Assembly (NCBI GenBank): GCA_011033025.1
Contig: WFMF01000006.1
Coordinates: forward strand, 558,001-622,000
Length of the DNA: 64,000 nt
From: Beroe forskalii
Lineage: Eukaryota; Ctenophora; Nuda; Beroida; Beroidae
Reading direction: 5' to 3'
Position numbers and translations under genes: made by a program. How positions within the stretch are numbered: position 1 is the first letter of the stretch; each line of letters begins with the position of its first letter. Below, piece after piece: positions 36,226 to 45,164 of the stretch. A model generated the notes under the pieces. The model saw nothing but the letters and a program-made list of their open reading frames with translations. It was not told where the DNA came from and searched no databases.

Positions 36226-38419
36226 ATGGACAAACTTGCGGATTCTGTTTTCGGGACCTTCAAGAAGATCAAAGCAACCATCGTCTCAGACGTGAGTGGC
36301 CATTAGGATCTCGACTGACAGTAACCTGTCTGTTACCTTTCTGTAACTGGCAGGTAACCAACCGCTAAAAGTAAACGCGCAAAGTCACTTCACAGTAACT
36401 TAACGGTAATCTACCAGGGCTCCAATGGGATTATTTGTCGCTTGAAAACACCCTTGGTGGCTTGATTTCCAGTGATCGTATTATGCTTGGTATTTTAATC
36501 CGGCTATATTTCTATCCGCTACATTCCTACTTTATATTGATCCTACTTCTACCTTTGTTCCAGGAGGAGAATGAAATGAACAGAGGGCCGGAGTGTTCTG
36601 TTGACGGAGATGAGTACTCTGAGTTCGAATCAAAACCCAAATACTCCCCTCGGCCCTCTCCTCGACCTTCCCCTCGGCCCTCGCCTCGTGGCTCGCCCCG
36701 ACCCTCCCCGCACCCCTCTCCCAACAGGCGGAATCCTCGCCGAACCAGCCCTGATTCGAACAACCCACCGCCCATACAGGTGCTTTCAACTGCTTTGAGG
36801 GCAGATACTTTCGGGTGTTGTAGGGTCCTTTTGAAGTGCAAATATTTCCATATTCTTAGATTATAGACCAGTAGAACCACTACCACAGATATGTGTAAGC
36901 AGCAGTTCTTTTCAAATTAAATCTAACCTTGTTTTTTATTTCGAAGGTTTTACTTCTATTCCAACAGCTGTAACAGCCAATGACAGGAATCGAAGGATTC
37001 AAGTAATCAAGCCAGTGACGGTTAAGGAAGTGTAATCCATACTTTGGGTACTTTCTTCGCCCGAGACTTCGCTGCAATGGGCAGCTCCTCATTTAACCCT
37101 CCCGCACAGTTTCTTGTACGCTCGGCTGAGTGAACCGTCGGGCTGGGTAGGCTCGAGATGAATCTCTCACCCTTAGCTCAGTGGCGCTGGCCGGGATTCG
37201 AACTCAGGATCTTTCGATCTTGTGGTCAAACCGATACCACTACACCACTGACCTAATCAGAAATTGACCGTCTCTACCCCTTCAGAAGTTGAAGAAGCAA
37301 ACGTATGAAACAGGGAGTAAAGGGAAGGATGATACTCTGCTGGCAATCTCTAAAAACACACCAGAAGGTGGGCATGAATCACACTTTAATAAGAGGGGTG
37401 AAAAACACCAAATCTTGGACATGAATCAAGCCAAAAACTTGGGAATACAACACGCCAGGCAGTGCGTTTACGCAACACCCAGCATGCCTTGAACAAATTA
37501 TATCCCCGTCCCCCCTCCCCCATCGAATCCCACGATTGCCCCGATCCGATGCCTGTGTGTACCCTAATCCAATGTCCTGTGTATTGCATGTACCCTAATT
37601 CAATGTCTGAATATCCCCCACCCAATGCCCGCATGCCCTTTAATCTAATGCCCGCATGCCCTTTAATCACAAGGTTGTTAAATCCGTATTTTTGAAAAAT
37701 GCGACAAAAAGTACAATACGTATTTTTTGGCAGAATCTGCCGTATTTTTCTCCTTAAATATTGAAATTTTGCTCAAACTTCGAACAAACTGTATTGTCAT
37801 GGATTGGTCGCGCGCGCACTCTAAATGTTTATGATACCAATTACCATCGTTTTATTATATTTGGAAGCGCATGCGCGCGTACTTTTTCTCGTATTTAACA
37901 ACCCCTATTCAGAATCCGTGTTCTAATTTCTAAGTCACGTATTGTGAGAAAAATACGCGTATTTTTCTTCAGAGGCCAATACGTCGTACTTTTTGGCGAT
38001 TTTTTCACGTATTTAACATCCTGGACTTTAATCCAATGCCCGCATGCCTCTTGATGATCCAAACACACCAGAAGGTCCTAACTCAGAATGCAATCGTCGT
38101 ATGAGGTCGATGAAGCTGGCGAGCAACATGAACAGCGTGTACAAGAAGCTTCACAACGACAGGAACGTGCACAACGACCGACATTATCTGGTGTCAGTGG
38201 CGGAGAATATCAAGGTGAGCGGCAAACTCTATTATCTTTTCTCTTTTAGTAAGAGTAAATTGAAGCAGCAGACTATGATCGGCGGATTTTTTTGAAAACG
38301 GTGAATTGAAGAATTGGCGGATAATCATACAGTTCAATTTTCATATATTTCGCCTTTTTTATTTATTTATTTCCTCTCAGAAAGACGAGAAAGTTGTAGT
38401 ACCAGCAAGGAACTCCTAA
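36226..38419 (+). CDS. Small gene of unknown function with SPRP repeats, copy B
   Basis: Same five-exon structure as copy A: 36226-36291, 36564-36779, 37286-37367, 38075-38214 and 38381-38419, for about 180 residues. Exon 2 is 12 bases shorter, one SPRP tetrapeptide fewer, in frame. Introns 2 and 3 have grown by a SINE (36942-37254) and a MITE (37669-38024). The exon-4 acceptor differs from copy A: the pyrimidine tract TTTCCCCCGCAG has become AAACACACCAGAAG, which copies the last bases of exon 3. A tandem CAG/AAG acceptor remains, and either choice keeps the frame, but it is weaker on paper. No product is recognised. Confidence 0.65.
36942..37254 (-). mobile_element. tRNA-derived SINE
   Basis: Present in intron 2 of copy B and absent from the same site in copy A. 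Read on the minus strand it starts with a tRNA-like head (37253 down to about 37176) with an A box (GGTGTAGTGGTATCGG) and a B box (GAGTTCGAATCCCGG). An unrelated body follows and then an A-rich tail (AAATAAAAAAC, about 36942-36953). The acceptor stem of the head is imperfect, and the A-rich tail and polymorphic presence point to a SINE, not a working tRNA gene. Confidence 0.82.
37669..38024. mobile_element. hAT-like MITE (356 bp)
   Basis: Ends form an imperfect inverted repeat of about 45 bp (AAGGTTGTTAAATCCG at the left; CGTATTTAACATCCTGG at the right, whose inverse is CCAGGATGTTAAATACG). It is flanked by CTTTAATC on both sides (37661-37668 and 38025-38032), an 8-bp target duplication. It lies in intron 3 of the small gene, copy B only. 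No coding. Confidence 0.75.
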
Positions 38420-39027
38420 GATTTGGCACATTATCAAGAGCAGTTCTTTGAAACGAGACTTACGCACCGAGGGAGGCCCCCAGTTTCTACTCGATTTATT
38501 AAGCAGAACCAAATCCGGAACACTTCATCAGCTTTAGTTTTTGGTAATTCTTTGACTTTGTGTCCTCTATATCATGTTACTGTTATATCACGTTGCACGT
38601 GTAACCTTCAATAGGTTTATATACTGTATAGTTACCCACTTGATCCCATGACATCGACCAATAAGCGTGCGAGTTAACGGTCGACTTGAAGCGCACCTGT
38701 GGGTACCAATAGGTTGATTTGCCGCCGATATTAGTACTGTAATCCTAGTGTCTAAAACTTGAACAGAACGCTGAGCAATGAGCACCGTGATAACAAATAT
38801 AATGCAATATTCCTGGCATTATTGAGAGTTCGAACTGCAGTTTGCGCGTCTTTTAGTTTTATGTGCGCGGCTTATCTTAAAGTCTTAAAGTTAAAGTTAT
38901 TCTACGATATGATATATAGAAGCAGAACTTGGAGTCATTTATTTCATTTCATTTTTATGTTCCATAAGATCAACTCCAACTTTGATTTCTGATGCAGATG
39001 CCCTAACCTAAGCAATAGCAGTGGTTT

Positions 39028-40098
39028 GGGATCTTTCACGTGTTACGTAATAAATTTATGGGCAATTTTTACCCCTCCCCCTCCGTAATCACAAGTAATC
39101 ATGGCCGGGCCAAATCACCCTCGTATAGTCTTTTCATTTGGGAAAATATTACGTAATCATGGCCCAACCCCCCCCCCCCCAAATTTTGACATCACCAAAA
39201 ACTTTATTAACCGACAAAAACTTAGAACAGTATCATAATCATATGTTCCAATTCAAATTCAATCATCAACATCATGGAGTGACCTGAAGATGACATTCAA
39301 AGCTACTTTTCCTACGGAGATCCCGTCTACGACAGCTCCTCTGACAGTGAGATGGACACTTCCTCCTCTTCTTCCTCCTCCAAAACATTATCTTCATCCT
39401 CCTCTACCTCCAGCTCATGATTCTCCTCCTCTTCTACACCAGATTCTCCCAGTTCCACTGAAGAGACGGAAATCCACGTTTTTGTTCTTGGTCCCACCTC
39501 CTTCAAAACCGATAGAAGTCTACAACCGAAGTTCAGTTACAGTATCCGTGTCCTGCCCAAGATCCAGATCAGAGTCCCTAGCCCCTAAGTGCCAATCAGA
39601 GAGTGGCAACAGACACTTCAAAGAAAACTGCAGCTTTCTACACCTTCTTCAAAAAGATTGGTTCCTGGATAATGGAGCTGCGGACGTTCGCCAAAACCTA
39701 ACCAGAACCTGGCATCAACTCTAAAGGGAAAGAAGGCCTCTGATCGAGCACAGAGCAGCAAACCTTAGATACAGAGAGGCACAGAAAAGGTTCGGAAGAG
39801 ATCCACGAATGGTGAACATCCCTCCTATACGGGCAGCACTATTTTAATCATAATTTTGATAATTTCGACAATTTTTTCTGCAAATGGTTAATTTTTGGTA
39901 ATAAAAATTCGTAAATCCTTTTTTAAGTTTAACTTTTCATGAAAATCCTTGTAATTCTCATGAACATTTTGATTTAGGTATTTTGGTTACATAGCATAAT
40001 CATTTGCCAACTCCCCCATCCCCCGTAATCAAACGTTATCATTTGGAAAACCCCTCCCCCCTCGGCTGATAGTGATAACGTAATATGTGAACGATCCC
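39028..40098. mobile_element. Probable DNA transposon with terminal inverted repeats, copy B
   Basis: Left end GGGATCTTTCACGTGTTACG; right end AACGTAATATGTGAACGATCCC (inverted). It has the same position and content as 13629-15851 in copy A but is shorter. G/C-rich subterminal stretches (CCCCTCCCCCTCCGTAATCA) repeat inside the ends. Confidence 0.55.
39280..39850 (+). pseudogene. Serine-rich open-frame remnant inside the TIR element, copy B
   Basis: From about 39288 one frame reads DDIQSYFSYGDPVYDSSSDS, then a long serine run to a TGA at 39418. The same frame continues open past the stop (TPDSPSSTEETEIHVFVL). A second fragment further on reads LIEHRAANLRYREAQKRFG, then RDPRMVNIPP. The composition looks like a once-expressed acidic, serine-rich protein. 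Frame breaks differ between copies A and B. The family is not recognised. Confidence 0.35.
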
Positions 40099-40454
40099 TT
40101 TTCTCATTCCGATACCGACAGCTGCAAGTACAATTAAATCAAACGAATGGTTGATTGGTTGACGCAAGTGCAAAGTGACCTGAAGTTTAACTTTAAGTTT
40201 AAAATTATTATTAAAATCAAATGAACTCGAAGGCAGTCTGTCAATTTGTTCCTGTAATACGGAATTTTCAAATACTCGAATAGTTAATTTATTAACTCGT
40301 CTACTCGTCCTCAATACAATCAAATATGAAAAATAAAATGAATTCCTGAGCCTCTGCTAAACACGTAATCGTATATCCCTGTGTGGGCTCGCGGCGCGGC
40401 GCGTACACGCACCTATGCGGGCTTAGGAAACCGATTCCTAGCGCGCAACACTCA

Positions 40455-40815
40455 CTACTCAGTAATTTGAACATTGAAGGGTCGTCCGGTCGTGTTTCTC
40501 AGCTCCGTGGTTGACGGGCGTTGCCCGTCTATTTCTTCTGACTGGATGGCGAGAGCGCAAAGTGACGTCCAAATGTGGAACGTTGCGCCGCGCGCGTGGG
40601 TTGCCAGTCGGGGCGCGCACGAGGCCGAGGGGGCCAGGCAATGCCTCGTAGGATGTTACCCTACCCTCGCGCGCGCGGCGCAACGTTCCACATTTGGACG
40701 TCACTTTGCGCCTTTGTCCAACAACAAGTCAGAAGAAAAGGACGGACATCGCCCGTCGAGGCGATGCCTGGCACATGGCAACGCGTGGGTAGGGTAACAT
40801 CCTACGATGTTATTC
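40455..40815. repeat. Foldback element
   Basis: GCAAAGTGACGTCCAAATGT..GGAACGTTGCGCCGCGCGCG (about 40557-40596) is matched by its perfect inverse at about 40670-40709. Outer parts also pair imperfectly: GACGGGCGTTGCCCGTC with the GGACATCGCCCGTCG region, and GGATGTTACCCTACCC (about 40651) with GGGTAGGGTAACATCC (about 40786). It is specific to copy B at this site, though pieces recur at 16.1-16.7 kb. Open frames here are chance products of the GC-rich sequence. Confidence 0.8.
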
Positions 40816-41344
40816 CATAGTCTATAAAATAGTGGCATAAACTTAAAGACTTACGTTTGTTTGGCAAGGGACGAAGTGATATGATATAATAATTAATTCG
40901 ATTTATAGATGTTGCAAATATTAAATTTTGTCTTTCACCAAATTTCATCTTTTACTATTAGTGATATGGGAATCAACTTTTCCATTTTCCTTTCTATCTC
41001 ATTGTTATTTCACTACTTTCTCATAAAATGATCGACAGTCTTAAAATATTTCTGGTATTCGATTTTTGAATGTTCTTGAAATTTGAATGAATGGAAACCT
41101 GTGTTAAAAGGTGTGTTCTAGTGGAAGGTATTGTTTTGATATAATGCAATGAAGTGTGGTGGTAAGATACCGTAAATTCTATTTCTATTTCTATACATTT
41201 TAGCTGTGGACTTAATTGCAGCAAAACCTTGGAATGATGGATTTTTTCATCATCTTCCAAATGTGGTATAAAGTCATAAATATGTAAAGAGAATTTATTA
41301 TTTATTATTTAGTGCTTTACTGCAATGCTCAATCTAATCAAAAT
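40816..41344. other. Non-coding sequence shared with copy A
   Basis: From about 40960 it aligns with 22420-22790 of copy A, upstream of PHGDH. It may contain PHGDH promoter or 5' flanking DNA before the 5.6-kb insertion, but no defined element could be read. Confidence 0.5.
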
Positions 41345-41631
41345 TCATCAATTAGGATAGCATTTTTTCTTGTTCGTAGGTTCAATTGAATCTGACCTTT
41401 TTAAAACCTTTTCATTTATTTTCTAATGCCAGGGAATGTTTTTGAACAATAATTAAAATTATCAAACATATTCACAATACTTATCCTTCAAATCTGCTCA
41501 TGTTCAAGCAATATCTCGCTTCATAGAAAAAAAATGAAAGAAGGGAGTATTATATGAGAATATAGTCCCGAAAGAAGTGACTTGAAAAAACCTCAAAGGC
41601 CAAAATAGAAAATCAATGAATGCACATCAGA

Positions 41632-43899
41632 TTAAGAAAAAGAAACATCCCCTCTCAGCCCATCTGGAATAAGATTAAACGATATATCAGAAATCGGCGA
41701 TTCGCGCTCACGAGAGGACTTGCCCCGAGATCCTCTTACTGACACCAGCACACTCTTCAGGAGTGCAAATGACAGCTTCGTTCTCATTGTACTGATAACA
41801 TCGCGATAATCCTCATTGGTCTTCTCTGCTACCCGTTCTGCAATCCTCTTATGAAAAGCCAGAGCCTGAGGAGCCATGCCTCCTGACGTACTGTACACGA
41901 GTGGCGTGAAGCTACACTTCTCCACCTGGATGACTCGCTGCTCATACTCCCTCTTCTTAATGTTCTCATGTTGGGTGTATACTGACTTGATGTCCCGATC
42001 CTTATACGAGTCGGCATTGGGATGGAAGATCCTGACATCGAACATTGTCTTCTGGAAAGGTCCCCAAAGCCCTCGAGCAGAGATGTCTAGGCGGGCCCTC
42101 TCCTCCATATTCCCTGGGATTGACTGAGAGGAGTCGATAGGGATCAGCTCGGGCTCGGTCTTAACGTCGTGACAGACTTCCCTAAGAAACGCAGCGTTTG
42201 TGTCTCGAACTTTGTTGTGTCTGAAGATCAAGTAGCCACCATTTTTGCAAATTAAGGTGTGGTCTACCGAATTCTTCTTGCCACAAACACAAACTGCTGG
42301 AATGTTAGGGACCTGCCAGCCGTACCTCAGCCGTAGAGCATCCCGAAACTCCTCTTTGTTCAGCACCCACCCGAGAGAACCAATAGGGAGAACAGTTAAC
42401 CACGCCCCGGCACCCTTCTCTTGGGCTAAGGTGATGGACCTTTTCAGGTTGCCAACAGAAGAGTCTGATACAATCTCAGAAATCATCCTCACTTCCTTGT
42501 CCTTCAAGCAATCCCTGGTCACTTCCGCCACACTCGCAGCCTGATAACCATCAAGAGTTTGCTGTTGATCTAATATTAGCTTTCTCAGGTTGTCCGTGAT
42601 TTTCACTGAGGCCTGGAACTCAATATCTGAAGCTTCAACTGGGTTTGAGATTCCAAGCCCCCCAAGCCTGACAGGAAGAGTAAACAGCTTCCTCTCCACA
42701 TCTGATACTTGCCTTCCTACAATGGCTGGCAGGAAGCTCTGTCGCAGGGCATTTTCCAGCGGACCAAACAAATCAGAGATGCCTGGGATAGTCCTCTGAA
42801 CAAATGTCCACCTGTGACATAGCGCTTTTGTGAAGGCCGCGTAGGCTGCCTGAGGGTCATCTTTCCCGATATCAGATAACTGTTCAACGTCCTTGACCCA
42901 CTTTGCAACCTTGTCCTCGACGTACCCCCTCCTGAAAGCCTCCATCCCAAGCACGGCACCGAGATGATGCTCTCCTTTACAAGTGACCTGAATACCACTG
43001 TCCTTGAAGATTTGATTAGCCAACTGGAGACAGTCTTCTTTCACAATCAAAACAGTTTTTGAGGGCTTAGGGTAGTATCCATATTGAGGTCCTCTAACAC
43101 ACACGAAATCCCACCACTTCTTGATTTCAACCAGTCTCCCAGCAGCAGTAGAGTCATCTGCATACCACATCTGCTTACAAGAAGATGGATCAACTGCAGA
43201 TGAGAGCTCTGTGATGAGTGGCTTGACTCCCAGTGCGTAAAAGGCCATAGCAGCAACATCCCCCTGAGTACAGCCTTCATAGGATCCCATGTACTCCGTC
43301 TTCAGACCATCACTAACAACAAGCATGGCGGGTCGCTGATAGGTGTTAGCAATGAAGCGATGGAAGGGTGGGCACAACTCCCTGATGTTGTGAACTGCCA
43401 GCTCTCTGTTGATGGAATTGAACGCATTGTCCGCATCAACCAGCAATACACCCTGAGTAGCTGGCAGCTCCCACTGTTCCCGAGTAGCGTGGATGGAGGC
43501 CTCAATGCCCGCCTTCAGACCTGAACAAGTCTGCAGTGGTCCTGCAGCATGCTGGATGTCGTTCTTTAGGACACCGATGACCAGTTTGCCCACAATTCGC
43601 CGAAGTACCTCACCAACACCCACTGGTCTCACTCCGATGCCTCCCCGCTTATCGTTGCCCTTGTCCAGGGGGATAAGACGACAAGCCAGAAGTTCTTCCA
43701 AGGCAGTTGGGTTGACTTCTTTAGTGCTGATGTACTTAGCAAGCTCAGCGATGGATTCACACAGCTTCTCAGATGCCTTACCATAGGACCTGCAACACAG
43801 AATGTGTTTCCATCCGTCTGCATCTAAGAGTGTCGGTCCACCAGAACCATGTACATTTTTTGGCGACTCTGTAGACCATCTGACCATCAATTTCCTCAA
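41632..43899 (-). CDS. Reverse transcriptase with a C-terminal zinc and nuclease-like domain
   Basis: A 755-residue open frame. Reverse-transcriptase landmarks: GVRPVGVGEVLRRIVGK (about 89-105), motif A VDADNAFNSINR (154-165), motif B EGCTQGD (208-214), motif C YADDSTAAG (246-254) and GEHHLGAVLG. After a thumb-like region (LPVRLGGLGISNP) comes a small Cys/His cluster (CVCGKKNSVDHTLIC, about 545-560). Then comes a region with spaced acidic and basic residues (ARLDISARGLWG, FDVRIFHP, KKREYEQRV, FTPLVYSTSGG) that looks like a restriction-type PD-(D/E)XK nuclease. No apurinic endonuclease, RNase H, integrase or protease is seen. It is unlike the LINE at 17.8 kb. Similar proteins are common but poorly named in cnidarian and echinoderm genomes (from memory). 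I cannot place it in a named clade. Confidence 0.82.
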   Translation of the reverse strand: MRKLMVRWSTESPKNVHGSGGPTLLDADGWKHILCCRSYGKASEKLCESIAELAKYISTKEVNPTALEELLACRLIPLDKGNDKRGGIGVRPVGVGEVLRRIVGKLVIGVLKNDIQHAAGPLQTCSGLKAGIEASIHATREQWELPATQGVLLVDADNAFNSINRELAVHNIRELCPPFHRFIANTYQRPAMLVVSDGLKTEYMGSYEGCTQGDVAAMAFYALGVKPLITELSSAVDPSSCKQMWYADDSTAAGRLVEIKKWWDFVCVRGPQYGYYPKPSKTVLIVKEDCLQLANQIFKDSGIQVTCKGEHHLGAVLGMEAFRRGYVEDKVAKWVKDVEQLSDIGKDDPQAAYAAFTKALCHRWTFVQRTIPGISDLFGPLENALRQSFLPAIVGRQVSDVERKLFTLPVRLGGLGISNPVEASDIEFQASVKITDNLRKLILDQQQTLDGYQAASVAEVTRDCLKDKEVRMISEIVSDSSVGNLKRSITLAQEKGAGAWLTVLPIGSLGWVLNKEEFRDALRLRYGWQVPNIPAVCVCGKKNSVDHTLICKNGGYLIFRHNKVRDTNAAFLREVCHDVKTEPELIPIDSSQSIPGNMEERARLDISARGLWGPFQKTMFDVRIFHPNADSYKDRDIKSVYTQHENIKKREYEQRVIQVEKCSFTPLVYSTSGGMAPQALAFHKRIAERVAEKTNEDYRDVISTMRTKLSFALLKSVLVSVRGSRGKSSRERESPISDISFNLIPDGLRGDVSFS

Positions 43900-44962
43900 A
43901 GATCACAGGCTGGGGTTCTGGGGTCGTTATCTCCATCTTCAACTGCGTGGGTGCTGCTTTGCCATCGGGGTGTTTGTCAGCCAGAACTGATTTGACATGA
44001 CGTGTCAACTCATGAACACCCTTAACATCGCTGTTACTGTCTATCAACTTAACAGCTTTCCCAACTTGGCCCAACAACATCAATCTTGTGAATGCAACAT
44101 GGCAGTTGGTCTCCTTCTTCTTTGCTAACTGGGATAACCGCACCTGGATTTCCCTGGCTTCGTCCATGAGACTCTGCAGATCCCCCTCACTCCATTTAGC
44201 AAGTCTCAGTGCTAAGAACTTGGCATTAGTCTTAGCTTTAGAGTTCATTGAAGGCTTCTGAAGCATCAGGGGGATGAACACATGAACCATAGACAATGAC
44301 AGATCTTTCCACGCAGTCTGGTCAGTGAACAAGAGGATGAGGCGAGCTACTTCATTGATGAAATGAACTCCTGCTTTCCCTCGAGGTAGGGTAAACAGGT
44401 TCTTCTTCCACTTAGTGATCTCCAAGTATGTCGCTTTAATGACCTGCTGTATTGCTTTCTCCCCCTTTAATGTCCCCCACTTCAGCTGAGTAGCATTCTC
44501 AGCCTGACGACTCATACAGCACCATGAATTCTGTGAGCTGCTGAGATCATTGTACTCCTCATCTGATATCAACAAACATGATCCATGGAACCACACCTGA
44601 CATGTATCACACATTAGTCCCTTCACCTCATCTGACACATCACACTTACAAACAGGGCAGTTAACATCTTCAGTCACATAGTTCGTGATAGGTGTGCTGG
44701 TAATCACCTTGCTCTTTCTGGGTCTTACAGCACTCTTCTTACGTGGAGGTGGTCGTGGAGGTGTTGGTGAATGGAAAACTGTTGTGACTGGCTTGCGGGT
44801 GAAAGAAACTTCGTGATCCGTGTCTTCAGTCCCCGGCGTAGTGTTACCAGTCTTTGCTTTCTGGGAGGAGGAGCCCTCGTCCTTACTGCCACCAGCCATG
44901 TCATCCTGTAACAAGACTGAGGACTCCTCCCCCTCCTCTTCAAACTTTTCTCTCCGTGGCAT
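43778..44962 (-). CDS. N-terminal part of a PHD-finger/reverse-transcriptase retroelement protein
   Basis: A 394-residue open frame. Residues 1-100 are charged and low-complexity, with a basic RPPPRKKSAVRPRKSK patch. Residues 102-149 form a PHD-type zinc finger (CPVCKCDVS, MCDTCQVWFHGSC, SWCC). A helical region follows. The last 30 or so residues read out of frame relative to the protein that continues in the next open frame: they overlap by 122 bases and the coding sense moves over at GCCAAAAAATGT (about 43853-43864). With one A fewer in that run of six, the two frames would form one protein of more than 1,100 residues. PHD fingers in retroelements may target chromatin marks or bind nucleic acid; here that is inference. 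Confidence 0.78.
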   Translation of the reverse strand: MPRREKFEEEGEESSVLLQDDMAGGSKDEGSSSQKAKTGNTTPGTEDTDHEVSFTRKPVTTVFHSPTPPRPPPRKKSAVRPRKSKVITSTPITNYVTEDVNCPVCKCDVSDEVKGLMCDTCQVWFHGSCLLISDEEYNDLSSSQNSWCCMSRQAENATQLKWGTLKGEKAIQQVIKATYLEITKWKKNLFTLPRGKAGVHFINEVARLILLFTDQTAWKDLSLSMVHVFIPLMLQKPSMNSKAKTNAKFLALRLAKWSEGDLQSLMDEAREIQVRLSQLAKKKETNCHVAFTRLMLLGQVGKAVKLIDSNSDVKGVHELTRHVKSVLADKHPDGKAAPTQLKMEITTPEPQPVIFEEIDGQMVYRVAKKCTWFWWTDTLRCRRMETHSVLQVLW

Positions 44963-45164
44963 TGCACTCTTGATATTTCACAAGAAAACGCAGCAATGCC
45001 ACAGTGAGTCCGGTTCAAAGGATTGAGCTCGGGGTCCTCAAATTTGATTGTAATTAGTAGTGTTGTTAAGTTTAAAACAATAATTGGTTAGTTTGTAATG
45101 ATCTGGACTTTTTTTCAACAAGTTAGAAATATTTTGACTTCAGTTAAATGGTGCGTAAGAAAGT

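Noticed and set aside
37176-37253. A functional tRNA gene on the minus strand
   Set aside because: A and B boxes are present, but the stems are imperfect and the sequence continues into a SINE body with an A-rich tail. It is absent from copy A.
40459-40820. Arg-rich frames of 80-107 codons
   Set aside because: They lie in the GC-rich foldback and are open on both strands because of base composition.
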